Of a DNA stretch of 64,000 bases, positions 54,307 through 63,671 are shown piece by piece. Position numbers and translations under genes: made by a program. Every line of letters starts with the position of its first letter. Positions within the stretch are counted from its first letter, which is position 1. The DNA comes from Paucilactobacillus oligofermentans DSM 15707 = LMG 22743 (GTDB lineage: Bacteria > Bacillota > Bacilli > Lactobacillales > Lactobacillaceae): assembly GCF_001434315.1 (NCBI RefSeq), contig NZ_AZFE01000031.1, positions 209,861 through 273,860 of the forward strand, written 5' to 3'. Below the pieces are notes generated by a model. It saw only the letters and a list, made by a program, of their open reading frames with translations. It did not search any database and was not told the DNA's origin.

Positions 54307-54939
54307 TTAACTAAAGATTTCTTGTACTCCTGCAATAATTTTAATTGGTGAATCTACTATTACATCTGCCCCAGTCACTTCACCAAACCCATAGGTCACG
54401 CCCAGTGTTTTAACGGCATTATTCTGACCACCGATAATGTCATTCATAGTATCACCAATCATGACACTATTCGTTTGTTTTGAACCCGTGACTTCCATGG
54501 CGTAATTTAGAATTTCAGTTTTAGCTGGGAATTGTTCCGTTGCACCATAAATGCCATCAAAATATTGTGCTAAATCAAAATAATTTAAAATTTCAGTTAA
54601 TACTTCAACTGGTTTAGCTGAAGCAGTATAAAGTTTATAATCCATTGACTTTAATGTTTGCAGGGTTTCTTCAAAATCATCAAAAATAACTAAATCAAAC
54701 TTACCCTCGGTTACATAACGTTCATGATACACCTTAGCGGCAACCTTTAATTGTTGATCATCTAATTCTGGATAATGTACTCTCAGACTTTCTGCAATTG
54801 GTGGGCCAATAAAAGTTCGATATTCTGACTCAGTTAATTCTTTCATCTTCAATTGTGCAACTGCATATTTTAAGCTGTTAACAATTCCTGGTTCTGAATC
54901 TGCAATGGTACCATCAAAATCAAAAAATAAATTTTCCAC
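54307..54939 (-). CDS. HAD family hydrolase (phosphoglycolate phosphatase-like)
   Basis: 210 aa from a GTG start with AGGAG 7 bases upstream. HAD motif I FDFDGTIADS, cap domain C1, motif II TASAKP, Lys in QFPAKTEIL and motif IV MIGDTMNDIIGG. The sequence is of the Gph/YfnB type, often annotated phosphoglycolate phosphatase; substrate unproven. It is divergent from the deformylase-like gene, with 86 bases between them. Second HAD phosphatase of the window, unrelated in position to the one at 45 kb. Confidence 0.86.
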   Translation of the reverse strand: MENLFFDFDGTIADSEPGIVNSLKYAVAQLKMKELTESEYRTFIGPPIAESLRVHYPELDDQQLKVAAKVYHERYVTEGKFDLVIFDDFEETLQTLKSMDYKLYTASAKPVEVLTEILNYFDLAQYFDGIYGATEQFPAKTEILNYAMEVTGSKQTNSVMIGDTMNDIIGGQNNAVKTLGVTYGFGEVTGADVIVDSPIKIIAGVQEIFS

Positions 54940-55025
54940 ATTGACTCTCCTACAATTTGAATTTTTAGTTTATAACCTCTATTTTACGATATAATTAGCT
55001 GAGATAATACGGATAGGAGAAAATA

Positions 55026-55436
55026 ATGATTAAAGAAATTAATCGTGATGAAAAATCACTCAGTAAAAAATCAAAATTTGCTACTAAAGCGGATAAACAA
55101 ATCATCACCGACTTAGCAGATACACTACAACATCATAGTGATACTACGGTTGGCATGGCAGCCAATATGATTAGTGAATTCAAAAACATTATCATTGTTC
55201 AAATGGGGATGATTGCGGTTATTATGGTTAATCCCGTCATCAAACAAAAATCAGATCCTTATCAAACTAAGGAAGGTTGCCTTTCGCTTGCCGGTGAACG
55301 CCCAACCATGCGTTTTAAAAATATTACAGTTGAATATCTTGACCAACATTTCGAAAAACAGCAAAATACTTTTTCGGAATTTACCGCTCAAATTATCCAG
55401 CATGAGATTGATCACTGCCACGGTATTATTATTTAA
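55026..55436 (+). CDS. Peptide deformylase-like protein, variant active site
   Basis: 136 aa with AGGAG 6 bases before the ATG. Motif 2 EGCLSL and motif 3 QHEIDHCHG supply the three metal ligands (Cys and two His) and the catalytic Glu. Motif 1, normally GxGxAAxQ, reads TVGMAANM: the first Gly is Thr and the Gln is Met. Short deformylase paralogues of this type occur in lactic acid bacteria next to a standard Def. Activity on formyl-Met is therefore uncertain. Confidence 0.82.
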   Translation: MIKEINRDEKSLSKKSKFATKADKQIITDLADTLQHHSDTTVGMAANMISEFKNIIIVQMGMIAVIMVNPVIKQKSDPYQTKEGCLSLAGERPTMRFKNITVEYLDQHFEKQQNTFSEFTAQIIQHEIDHCHGIII

Positions 55437-55442
55437 CTTAAC

Positions 55443-55472
55443 AAAAAAGAATCCTGACAAGTCAGCATTCTT
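55443..55472 (-). terminator. Terminator after the acetyltransferase gene
   Basis: Stem AAGAATGCTGAC / GTCAGGATTCTT (one mismatch) on the minus strand, followed by TTTTTT. Convergent with the deformylase-like gene, which may also use it. Confidence 0.65.
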
Positions 55473-55480
55473 CAAATTAA

Positions 55481-56089
55481 TTAGTCATTATGTTTAATAA
55501 TTCGGGCTGGATTACCAGCCACAATCGTATTACTGGGAACATCTTTCGTCACAACACTGCCTGCACCCACCACGACATTGTCGCCAATCGTCACATTTGG
55601 CAATACAATTACTGAGCCACCAAACCAACAATCATCCCCAATTGTGATGGGACCATCATACTGCCATCCTTGACGACGAAGTTCCTTATTTGAAGGATGA
55701 TGATTCGGTGTAAATAATTGACAATTAGGACCAATAAAACAATGCGCTCCAATGGTAACTTTTCCGGCACTTAAAATTTGAAGATTCGCATTAATAAACG
55801 TCTCTTCCCCAATAAACAGTTTAGTTGGGTGTTCGATTGAAGTTAATGGAAAATAAATATCTGCTGATTGACTAGCGTTGGGTAAAAATTCACGCAACAT
55901 TGATGTAGCTTGATCCAAATCCGTTTTAGCAACATCATTCATTTGTTGTACAATTTGTGCGCTATGTTTTACTATTGCCTGAATTTTTGGCTCTTTTGAA
56001 TACTGATACCAGTCACCATCATTAACTTTATCAAAAATATTTTTAGCTGCTAATGCTTCAAGATTCGGTTCTTTTAATTTTTTCGACAT
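55481..56089 (-). CDS. Maltose O-acetyltransferase-like sugar acetyltransferase
   Basis: 202 aa with GAGGT 7 bases before the ATG. N-terminal Mac domain-like helices, then a left-handed beta-helix of hexapeptide repeats (FIGEETFINANLQIL, CFIGPNCQLFTP). The catalytic His region is TPNHHPSNKELR, and GAGSVVTKDVP near the C terminus completes the LacA/Maa family pattern. Transfers acetyl from acetyl-CoA to a sugar; acceptor unknown. Confidence 0.86.
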   Translation of the reverse strand: MSKKLKEPNLEALAAKNIFDKVNDGDWYQYSKEPKIQAIVKHSAQIVQQMNDVAKTDLDQATSMLREFLPNASQSADIYFPLTSIEHPTKLFIGEETFINANLQILSAGKVTIGAHCFIGPNCQLFTPNHHPSNKELRRQGWQYDGPITIGDDCWFGGSVIVLPNVTIGDNVVVGAGSVVTKDVPSNTIVAGNPARIIKHND

Positions 56090-56136
56090 CTAATTGACCT
56101 CATATGTAATTGAATTTAATGATTCTATATTATCAC

Positions 56137-56180
56137 AAAAGCGCCTTAAGTTAACCGTACAAATTAGCTTAAGACGCTTT
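56137..56180 (-). terminator. Terminator at the end of the suf operon
   Basis: Minus-strand stem AAGCGTCTTAAG / CTTAAGGCGCTT (one wobble) with a long loop, followed by TTT, just after the sufT stop. Confidence 0.65.
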
Positions 56181-56183
56181 TTA

Positions 56184-56495
56184 TTAATGAATTCCTAATT
56201 CAATTCGGGCTTCACGTGACATTTTTTCAATTGACCAAGCTGGCTCCCAGACCAAATTAATCTTAACTTCTTTAATCTCAGCAAAATGGCTAACTTCTGC
56301 TTCAATTTCATCATTTAAGTAATCTGATAATGGACATCCGGCAATGGTTAGTGTCATTGTAACTGTACAAATGCCAGTTGTTGCATCTGCATCGACCCCA
56401 TAAATCAGGCCTAAATTGACAATATCAATCCCCAGTTCAGGATCAATTACATTTTCAAGTGCATTTAAGATCTGTTCATTTAATTGATCTGCCAT
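56184..56495 (-). CDS. sufT: MIP18/DUF59 family iron-sulfur assembly protein SufT
   Basis: 103 aa with AAGGAG 6 bases before the ATG. DUF59 core: NVIDPELGIDIVNLGLIYGVD and LTIAGCPLSDYL with a conserved Cys, then VWEPAWSIEKMS. SufT is an auxiliary factor in Fe-S cluster maturation. Last gene of the suf operon, 18 bases after sufB. Confidence 0.9.
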   Translation of the reverse strand: MADQLNEQILNALENVIDPELGIDIVNLGLIYGVDADATTGICTVTMTLTIAGCPLSDYLNDEIEAEVSHFAEIKEVKINLVWEPAWSIEKMSREARIELGIH

Positions 56496-56513
56496 TATAA
56501 ACTCCTTAGTTAA

Positions 56514-57917
56514 TTATCCGATACTGCCTTCCATTTCAAAACTAATTAATCGGTTCAATTCAACTGCATATTCCATCGGTAGTTCTTTCGTAAATGGTTC
56601 CACGAAGCTCATGATAATCATTTCCGTTGCCTTGGCTTCACTAATCCCACGACTCATTAAATAATAAAGTTGTTCTTCTGAAATTTTTGAAACTTTTGCT
56701 TCATGTTCCATTGAAACATTACTATTAAGAATTTCATTATATGGAATCGTATCACTAGATGATTCATCATCCATAATAATCGTATCACATTCAACGTGTG
56801 CAAACGAGCCATCTGAATGACGTCCAAACCGAATTTTACCACGATAATCCACCGCGCCACCATCTTTAGCAATCGACTTAGAGACAATTGATGATGAAGT
56901 ATTTTTAGCGTTATGAATCATTTGAGCGCCAGTATCAGCATCAATATTTTTACCAGCAACGGCAATTGAGAGCATAGTTCCCCGCGCACCTTCACCGTTT
57001 AAATAAACGGAGGGATATTTCATGGTAATTTTCGAGCCTAAATTGCCATCGACCCATTCCATTACACTATTTTCTAATGCTTGTGCTCGTTTTGTTTCCA
57101 AACTGTACACATTATTTGACCAATTTTGAATCGTCGTATACCGACAATAGGCATCCTTTAAAACATTGACTTCGACCACGGCTGCATGCAAACTATCAGA
57201 ATCATAAGAAGGTGCGGTACAACCTTCAACATACTCAACATGTGCCCCTTCATCAACAATGATTAAAGTCCGTTCAAATTGACCTGTATTTTCATTATTC
57301 AAGCGGAAATATGATTGAATGGGTGTCGTTAACGTAACTCCTTTAGGTACATAGATAAAGCTACCGCCCGACCAAACGGCACTATTAAGCGCCGCAAATT
57401 TATTATTAGTTGGTTTTACTAATTTACCAAACCATTCCTTAAATAATTCCGGATATTCTTTTAACGCCGTATCGGTATCGGTAAAAATAATTCCTAATTT
57501 TTCAAACTCTTCGTGCATATTATGATAAACCACTTCCGATTCATACTGAGCTGATGAACCAGCCAAATATTTTCGTTCAGCTTCTGGGACGCCAAGTCGA
57601 TCAAACGTCGCTTTAATATCAGCGGGCACATCTTCCCAATCACGATATTTTTTGTCCGTAACTTTTTGGTAGTAGTTCATATTAGCTAAATCCAAACCAC
57701 TTAAATCAGGGCCAAAATCTGGATCCTTCATTTTTAGATATGCGTGATAAGCCGCTAACCGATACTCTAGCATCCATACTGGTTCTTCTTTTTCAGCTGA
57801 AATTTGGCGAACAACCGCTTCAGTTAGCCCACGTCCGGTCGTAAAAATTGGCTTAACATCATCATGAAACCCAAATTCGTATTCGCTATTATCTAAAACA
57901 TCATTAATATCTGTCAT
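56514..57917 (-). CDS. sufB: Fe-S cluster assembly scaffold protein SufB
   Basis: 467 aa from an ATG that overlaps the sufU stop by 4 bases (ATGA), with GGGAG 8 bases upstream. N-terminal helical part, then the beta-helix core with [21 protein letters not shown] and [17 protein letters not shown]. The conserved C-terminal [18 protein letters not shown] is present. With SufC and SufD it forms the SufBC2D scaffold for Fe-S cluster assembly. Confidence 0.95.
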   Translation of the reverse strand: MTDINDVLDNSEYEFGFHDDVKPIFTTGRGLTEAVVRQISAEKEEPVWMLEYRLAAYHAYLKMKDPDFGPDLSGLDLANMNYYQKVTDKKYRDWEDVPADIKATFDRLGVPEAERKYLAGSSAQYESEVVYHNMHEEFEKLGIIFTDTDTALKEYPELFKEWFGKLVKPTNNKFAALNSAVWSGGSFIYVPKGVTLTTPIQSYFRLNNENTGQFERTLIIVDEGAHVEYVEGCTAPSYDSDSLHAAVVEVNVLKDAYCRYTTIQNWSNNVYSLETKRAQALENSVMEWVDGNLGSKITMKYPSVYLNGEGARGTMLSIAVAGKNIDADTGAQMIHNAKNTSSSIVSKSIAKDGGAVDYRGKIRFGRHSDGSFAHVECDTIIMDDESSSDTIPYNEILNSNVSMEHEAKVSKISEEQLYYLMSRGISEAKATEMIIMSFVEPFTKELPMEYAVELNRLISFEMEGSIG

Positions 57918-58363
57918 TTTTGGGTCTCCCATTTTTCTAATAACTCATCTAAGGCATGCCATGGCAATGTCGCACATTTTATTCGGGCTGGAAATTGAGC
58001 TACCGTTCCTAAAATTGCTGCATCTCCTAATGACTCATCTGCCTGAGTTGAAATTGATTCACCGATTGTTAATTTAGAAAATGACGTGATTAACTCCCGG
58101 GCATTTGTAACCGACTGGCCAATTAAAGCAACCGTCATCATACTTGCTGATGACTGTGAAATTGTGCAACCAATCCCATCAAACGTTAAATCAACAATTG
58201 TATCTGCTTCAATTTGAGCTTGGACATCAATCACATCGCCACAAGTAGGATTACGTAATTCAAGATGCGAAGTGGCAGCAGATAATTTTCCGTGATGCCG
58301 GGGATGCTGCGCGTGATCTAACACAGTTTCTTTATATAATAAATTTAATTTAGATATCCCCAT
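57914..58363 (-). CDS. sufU: Zn-dependent sulfurtransferase / Fe-S assembly protein SufU
   Basis: 149 aa. Three conserved Cys: NPTCGD (near 41), GIGCTIS (near 66) and RIKCATLPW (near 129), with Asp43 as the fourth zinc ligand. It takes persulfide sulfur from SufS and passes it to SufB. Its start lies 14 bases inside the end of sufS. Confidence 0.93.
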   Translation of the reverse strand: MGISKLNLLYKETVLDHAQHPRHHGKLSAATSHLELRNPTCGDVIDVQAQIEADTIVDLTFDGIGCTISQSSASMMTVALIGQSVTNARELITSFSKLTIGESISTQADESLGDAAILGTVAQFPARIKCATLPWHALDELLEKWETQK

Positions 58364-59588
58364 TATTAAAGAACTCCTTCACAGTCTGAATTGAATTAAC
58401 TAAACGATCAGCGTCCGCTTTCGTATTATAAAAATAAAAACTAGCCCGCACGGTGGCTGCAACATTCAAGTATTCCATTAATGGTTGGGCACAATGATGG
58501 CCCGCACGAACTTCGATGCCTTCCATATCCAGTCCCGATGCAACATCATGTGGATGCAAATTATCAAGATTAAATGAAATAACGCCTGTATGATTAGTTG
58601 GATTATGTGGACCATAAATCGTTACACCATCAATTTTAAGTAACTTAGGTAAAACATAATTAACTAATTTTTGTTCATAATTTTGGATGTTTTGCATACC
58701 TAAATTCGTTAAATAATCGATCGCACTACCCAGCGCAATCGCACCACTAATATTAGGTGTTCCAGCTTCAAATTTCCATGGTAACTCGTTCCACGAAGCC
58801 GATTGTGAATGAACAAAATCAATCATTTCACCGCCAAACTGGATTGGTTGCATTGCTTGTAATAATTCTACTTTGCCATATAAAACACCGATGCCAGTTG
58901 GTGCCAACATTTTATGACCAGAAAATGCATAAAAATCAACGTCCAACAATTGAACATCAACTTTCATATGTGGAACACTTTGTGCACCATCACAAATCAT
59001 ATATGCTCCATGTTGATGAGCTAATTTAGTAATTTCTTGAATTGGATTAACGACACCCAAAACATTTGACGCATGAGTAATGGCAACAATTTTAGTTTTA
59101 TCAGTAATTTGTTGGCGTGCATGGTTCATATCTAGTTCACCATCGACCGTTAAATTAATATATTTTAAAATTGCATGTTTTTTGGCTGCTAATTGTTGCC
59201 ACGGGACTAGATTGCTGTGATGCTCCATGGGCGATATTACAATTTCATCGCCTGCTTCAACAACTAAATTTCCAAAGCTAGTAGCAATTAAATTGAGACT
59301 TTCTGTCGTTGAGCGTGTGTAGATCACGGTTTCTCTTGATGGCGCATTGATAAAGGCAGTAATTTTATCACGAGCTGATTCAAATGCATTCGTTGAACGC
59401 TGTGACAATGTATGAACCCCACGATGCACGTTGGCATTATCGTGTTCATAGTAATTAATAATTGATTGCAAAACTGCCTTGGGTTTTTGGGTTGTGGCCG
59501 CATTATCCAAATAAACGAGTGGTTCATCATTAATATTTTGAGCTAAAATTTTAAAATCTAACCGGCTATTATTCAGTCCGTTGTCCAT
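58350..59588 (-). CDS. sufS: Cysteine desulfurase SufS
   Basis: 412 aa. Start ambiguous: an ATG (59588) with GAGG 10 bases upstream, and a TTG one codon earlier at better spacing. Its start region overlaps sufD by about 20 bases. Class V PLP fold: TQRSTNAFESARDK, the PLP lysine in FSGHKMLAPTGIG, and RAGHHCAQPLME with the catalytic Cys near residue 365. It removes sulfur from cysteine and hands it to SufU. Confidence 0.94.
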   Translation of the reverse strand: MDNGLNNSRLDFKILAQNINDEPLVYLDNAATTQKPKAVLQSIINYYEHDNANVHRGVHTLSQRSTNAFESARDKITAFINAPSRETVIYTRSTTESLNLIATSFGNLVVEAGDEIVISPMEHHSNLVPWQQLAAKKHAILKYINLTVDGELDMNHARQQITDKTKIVAITHASNVLGVVNPIQEITKLAHQHGAYMICDGAQSVPHMKVDVQLLDVDFYAFSGHKMLAPTGIGVLYGKVELLQAMQPIQFGGEMIDFVHSQSASWNELPWKFEAGTPNISGAIALGSAIDYLTNLGMQNIQNYEQKLVNYVLPKLLKIDGVTIYGPHNPTNHTGVISFNLDNLHPHDVASGLDMEGIEVRAGHHCAQPLMEYLNVAATVRASFYFYNTKADADRLVNSIQTVKEFFNNGDI

Positions 59589-60861
59589 CAATTAGTTTCC
59601 TCTCAATCATCTCGACCATTTGTTGACGAACAGTTTCACTTGGGATTTCTCGTAAAATCACCCCTAAAAAGCCTCGAATAACTAGCCGTTGGGCAACTTT
59701 TTTTGGTAAGCCACGACTCATTAAGTAATAAAGTTGCTGTTGATTTATTCTCCCCACACTGGCAGCATGTCCCGCAATCACATCATTTTCATCAATCAAC
59801 AAAATTGGGTTAGCATCACCCCGCGCTTGATCAGATAACATCAAAATTCGATTTTCTTGTTGGGCTTTTGCTCCATGCGCACCATGAATAATTTTTCCAA
59901 TTCCATTAAAAACCAAGGTCGCTTGATCTAAAATCACGCCCCGTTGTAAAATATTCCCTTCTGAATACTTACCTCGGTTGGTTACTCGAGTATTAATTCC
60001 CTGCATTTGTTTACCAGTTGAAATCGCCACTGATTTAACTTCTGCATGGGCGCCATTTTCATTGAGATCACTATCAAAATCCGCAATTGTATTGCCTTGA
60101 TTTAAGACGCCAAGGGTCCAATCAACTTGCGAATCACGTGCTAATATCCCTCGACGATTGAAATAACTATGGGTCTTTTCACCCATTGAATCGAGTGCTG
60201 AAAAACGAACATGACTACCAGCTTTAGCCATTACTTCAACGGTGACATGGGCTGGATTGGCTTGGTCTCCAACAGTAAAAGTTCGTTGTAATACTTGAAA
60301 ACTACAATTTTCTTCCGCAATAATTAACGTCCGGTTAACAAAGTTTTGTTTAGCACGACTATCCTGCACTTGTAGTAATTGAATTGGTTCTGATAAATGG
60401 ACATTCTTTGGTACATAAACAACTGCCCCACTACTTACCAATGCTAAATTGATTGCTGTTAATTGGTCTTCATCAGCCTTAACGGCTTTCGCTAGATAAT
60501 CATGGACTAATTCTTCATGATCTCGCAAAGCGGTCTTAAAGTCTGTAACAATTACGCCTTGGCTTTGCATGTCATCCGTAATTTCTGACTTTATTGTTTG
60601 TATCCCTAAGCTCGCAAACTGATAATTACTTAATTCTGCTTGAATCTCGATTGGGATTTCTTTTGATTCATTTTGAGTTTCATTAAATTCAAATAATGGC
60701 CACCGCTGATAATCAACTTTATCAATCGTTGGTAATTTTAAATCAGGAACTAAAGTGGCTGCATTATAACGAATAACGGTTAACCAATTGGGTTCATTTT
60801 CAAATTGGGAATTTTTAACTACAGCGTCACTTAATTGCAGTAATTTTGAACGGATTGCCAT
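59569..60861 (-). CDS. sufD: Fe-S cluster assembly protein SufD
   Basis: 430 aa with GGAG about 10 bases before the ATG, 2 bases after the sufC stop. Beta-helix family with QENRILMLSDQARGDANPILLIDENDV and [21 protein letters not shown] near the C terminus, the SufD version of the SufB end motif. It partners SufB on the SufC ATPase dimer. Confidence 0.94.
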   Translation of the reverse strand: MAIRSKLLQLSDAVVKNSQFENEPNWLTVIRYNAATLVPDLKLPTIDKVDYQRWPLFEFNETQNESKEIPIEIQAELSNYQFASLGIQTIKSEITDDMQSQGVIVTDFKTALRDHEELVHDYLAKAVKADEDQLTAINLALVSSGAVVYVPKNVHLSEPIQLLQVQDSRAKQNFVNRTLIIAEENCSFQVLQRTFTVGDQANPAHVTVEVMAKAGSHVRFSALDSMGEKTHSYFNRRGILARDSQVDWTLGVLNQGNTIADFDSDLNENGAHAEVKSVAISTGKQMQGINTRVTNRGKYSEGNILQRGVILDQATLVFNGIGKIIHGAHGAKAQQENRILMLSDQARGDANPILLIDENDVIAGHAASVGRINQQQLYYLMSRGLPKKVAQRLVIRGFLGVILREIPSETVRQQMVEMIERKLIDGQRTE

Positions 60862-60863
60862 CT

Positions 60864-61682
60864 TTATTTATCTCCGTTTCTGCCTGCTACACCTTCATCA
60901 ACCAGGTCTACATCTAGTCCAAATTCATCACGTAAAGCAGAATACCCTTTTGCTTCTAATTCCTTAGCCAAAGATGCATCCCCCGTTTTAACGATTCTTC
61001 CACCCATCATAATATGAACTTGATCCGGCACAATATAGTCTAATAGTCGTTGATAATGAGTAATCATTAAAGTCCCAAAATTAGGGTTAGCCATTTCATT
61101 AACCCCTTTAGCAACTACTTGTAACGCATCAATATCGAGTCCCGAATCAATTTCATCTAAAATTGCAAATTTAGGTTTAATCATCATTAACTGTAAAATT
61201 TCATTACGCTTTTTTTCACCACCAGAAAAGCCTTCATTTAGATAACGTTCGGCCATCTCTTCTGACATATTTAATAACTCAAGATTTTTATCTAATTCTT
61301 TTAAAAATTCTCGAATCGAAATTGGATCATCTGCAGCTCGCCGGGCGTTAATTGCCGCGCGCATAAATTCAGCATTCGTAATCCCTTTAATTTCAGCTGG
61401 ATATTGCATTGCTAAAAATAAACCAGCACGTGCCCGTGTATCGACAGTATCAGCTAAAATACTTTTACCATCTAATAGCACATCACCTTTTGTAACATCA
61501 TAATTTGGATTTCCCATAATTGTTTCAGATAAAGTAGATTTACCTGTTCCGTTAGGTCCCATAATGGCATGTGTTTCGCCAGTTTTGATCGTTAAATTAA
61601 CGCCGGTTAAAATTTCTCGCGTTGTTTTTTCTTCTTCATCATGAATTGAGACATGTAGATCTTTAACTTCTAATGTTGACAT
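60864..61682 (-). CDS. sufC: Fe-S cluster assembly ATPase SufC
   Basis: 272 aa with GGAGG 11 bases before the ATG. ABC-type ATPase: Walker A GPNGTGKST near residue 40, the SufC signature FSGGEKKRNEILQ, and Walker B FAILDEIDSGLDIDAL. It powers the SufBC2D scaffold. First gene of sufCDSUB-sufT. Confidence 0.95.
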   Translation of the reverse strand: MSTLEVKDLHVSIHDEEEKTTREILTGVNLTIKTGETHAIMGPNGTGKSTLSETIMGNPNYDVTKGDVLLDGKSILADTVDTRARAGLFLAMQYPAEIKGITNAEFMRAAINARRAADDPISIREFLKELDKNLELLNMSEEMAERYLNEGFSGGEKKRNEILQLMMIKPKFAILDEIDSGLDIDALQVVAKGVNEMANPNFGTLMITHYQRLLDYIVPDQVHIMMGGRIVKTGDASLAKELEAKGYSALRDEFGLDVDLVDEGVAGRNGDK

Positions 61683-61780
61683 CTTATTGTCAGCCTCCTC
61701 ATATGCTAGTTAATGGTCACGGAATAATCGTTTACTATGTAGCTACAGCTAATGCTGCCACTGCATAAAATCATCAACTA

Positions 61781-61809
61781 ATTTTAACGCAAACACCCTC
61801 TAATTTCCA
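61781..61809 (-). promoter_or_regulatory. Predicted promoter of the suf operon
   Basis: TGGAAA (61804-61809), 17-base spacer and TAAAAT (61781-61786) on the minus strand, with a leader of about 90 bases before sufC. Confidence 0.45.
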
Positions 61810-61856
61810 GATTCTCTACAATGATAATTAATACTTTTTTTAGTTAATAATTGGCA

Positions 61857-61890
61857 CAAAAAAAGTTTACAGCAGCTGCTGCAAACTTTT
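61857..61890 (-). terminator. Terminator after the mannose-family PTS operon
   Basis: Near-perfect hairpin AAAGTTTGCAGCAG / CTGCTGTAAACTTT on the minus strand, followed by seven T. Confidence 0.88.
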
Positions 61891-61900
61891 ATTTTAATAA

Positions 61901-62815
61901 TTACATTAAATTAAGTACATGGAATAGCACACCGACTACGAATAGTCCTAGGATAATAATAATTGGAGAAACTTTCTTCTTCAATAACCACATACATAGT
62001 AACGTTAGTAATAATGCTGATAGTCCAGGAATCAAACTATCTAAGTTATCTTGTAACGTTGTTACTTTACTAGAGCTAAGTGCCAAACCATCAGCTTGAC
62101 CTTGTAAAGCTTTTTGAATACCTGCTGCACCACTAGGTAATTTATCCCAATTAATAAATGCGCCATCGGCTAGTTTCGTTGTTGCAACCACTGGCGTCCA
62201 AGTAATTGTAACCCATTTGTTAACCAGTGACCCCAAGATAAACATCCCTAAAATTGAAGCTCCCTTGGTAACGTCACGAAGTAAGTTACCAGATAAATCC
62301 TCAGATATTTTAGAACCAGCTTTATATCCAAATTCTTGTGTATACCAGGTGAATCCCATTCGAATCAAATTCCAAGCGATAAAGTAGATAATTGGTCCAA
62401 GAATGTTTCCACTCATTGCCATCGTTGCAGCTAACGCACCTAAGATAGGTTTAACTGTGAACCAGAATACCGGATCACCAATTCCGGCAAGTGGTCCCAT
62501 CATCCCAACTTTAACCCCTTGAATGGTTACATCATCAACTGGTGCGCCATTAGAACGTTCTTCTTCAAGGGCTAAGGTAACTCCCAAGATTGGAGATGCA
62601 ATATATGGATGAGTATTAAAGAATTCTAGATGTCGTTTTAAAGCAGCAGCTCGATCTTCTTTAGAAGTATACAATTTTTTGATCGCTGGAATCATTGCAT
62701 AAGTCCAACCACCATTTTGCATCCGTTCGTAGTTCCATGATCCTTGAATAAAAGTTGATCTCCACCATACGTGAAGACGATCACTTTTAGTTAATTTAAT
62801 TTTATTATCAGCCAT
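61901..62815 (-). CDS. manZ: Mannose-family PTS system component IID
   Basis: 304 aa from the ATG with AGGAGG 9 bases upstream; the longer frame extending 93 bases into the IIC gene is not supported. Typical IID elements: WWRSTFIQGSWNYERMQNGGW near residue 20-40, EFFNTHPYIASPILGVTLALEE, and GPLAGIGDPVFW near 105. With IIC it forms the membrane channel for glucose or mannose uptake by phosphorylation. Last gene of the PTS operon, before the terminator. Confidence 0.94.
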   Translation of the reverse strand: MADNKIKLTKSDRLHVWWRSTFIQGSWNYERMQNGGWTYAMIPAIKKLYTSKEDRAAALKRHLEFFNTHPYIASPILGVTLALEEERSNGAPVDDVTIQGVKVGMMGPLAGIGDPVFWFTVKPILGALAATMAMSGNILGPIIYFIAWNLIRMGFTWYTQEFGYKAGSKISEDLSGNLLRDVTKGASILGMFILGSLVNKWVTITWTPVVATTKLADGAFINWDKLPSGAAGIQKALQGQADGLALSSSKVTTLQDNLDSLIPGLSALLLTLLCMWLLKKKVSPIIIILGLFVVGVLFHVLNLM

Positions 62816-62840
62816 GTTGTTAATCCTCCTTTCAATTGGT

Positions 62841-63647
62841 TTAATATTTATCGATGATGTCGCCGATTGGGTCACCAGTGTTGCCACCGCCCCCATTGCC
62901 ACCACCACCGGTTTTAGAAAGTGTTAGATAGATTAATGCGACTGATAATCCAATTGTACCTAAACCAATCAATGTAAAATCTGTCACTGTAGCTAAAACA
63001 AATCCAATTGCGAAGAAAGGCCAAACTTCTTTGGTTGCCATCATGTTAATAACCATTGCATAACCAACGGCAACAACCATTCCACCACCAACTGCAAGGC
63101 CAGCTGTTAACCATGTTGGCATTGCATTTAGCATTGACTTAACTGGACCAGCACCAACGGCTAAGATTAAAGCAGCTGGAATAGCAATCCGAAGTCCTTG
63201 TAAGAAGATTGAAAAGATATGCCAAAATTCAATTAATTTAAAGTTAGCATTTTCAGCAGCTTTATCCATTAAATGGACAATCCCAGTTGTAATGGTACGA
63301 ACAATAATTGTAAGTAGTAAGCCGGCAACTGCTAATGGGACCGCAATTGCAATCGCTGCGTTAATTCCCGCTTTACCTTGACCACCTAAAACTAAAATAA
63401 TTGCTGATGCAATAGCAGCCAAAGCAGCATCAGGAGCAACTGCAGCTCCAATATTTGCCCAACCAAGTGCAATCAATTGTAAGGTACCACCTAAAATTAA
63501 GCATGGTAGTAAGTTACCGGTAACTAATCCGATTAATGTACAAGCAATTACTGGTTGATGAAAATGAAATTCATCCAAGATTCCTTCCACACCTGCTAAG
63601 AAAGATACTAATATAACCAAAATAATTTGAATTAAATTCAAACTCAT
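62841..63647 (-). CDS. manY: Mannose-family PTS system component IIC
   Basis: 268 aa with AGGAGG 9 bases before the ATG. Multi-helix IIC with LGGTLQLIALGWANIGAAVAPDAAL near residue 51 and KTGGGGNGGGGNTGDPIGDI at the C terminus, a Gly-rich tail seen in LAB IIC proteins. It forms the sugar translocation channel with IID. It lies between IIB and IID. Confidence 0.94.
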   Translation of the reverse strand: MSLNLIQIILVILVSFLAGVEGILDEFHFHQPVIACTLIGLVTGNLLPCLILGGTLQLIALGWANIGAAVAPDAALAAIASAIILVLGGQGKAGINAAIAIAVPLAVAGLLLTIIVRTITTGIVHLMDKAAENANFKLIEFWHIFSIFLQGLRIAIPAALILAVGAGPVKSMLNAMPTWLTAGLAVGGGMVVAVGYAMVINMMATKEVWPFFAIGFVLATVTDFTLIGLGTIGLSVALIYLTLSKTGGGGNGGGGNTGDPIGDIIDKY

Positions 63648-63671
63648 AATGTCGAACCTCCTTCTTTTTTC

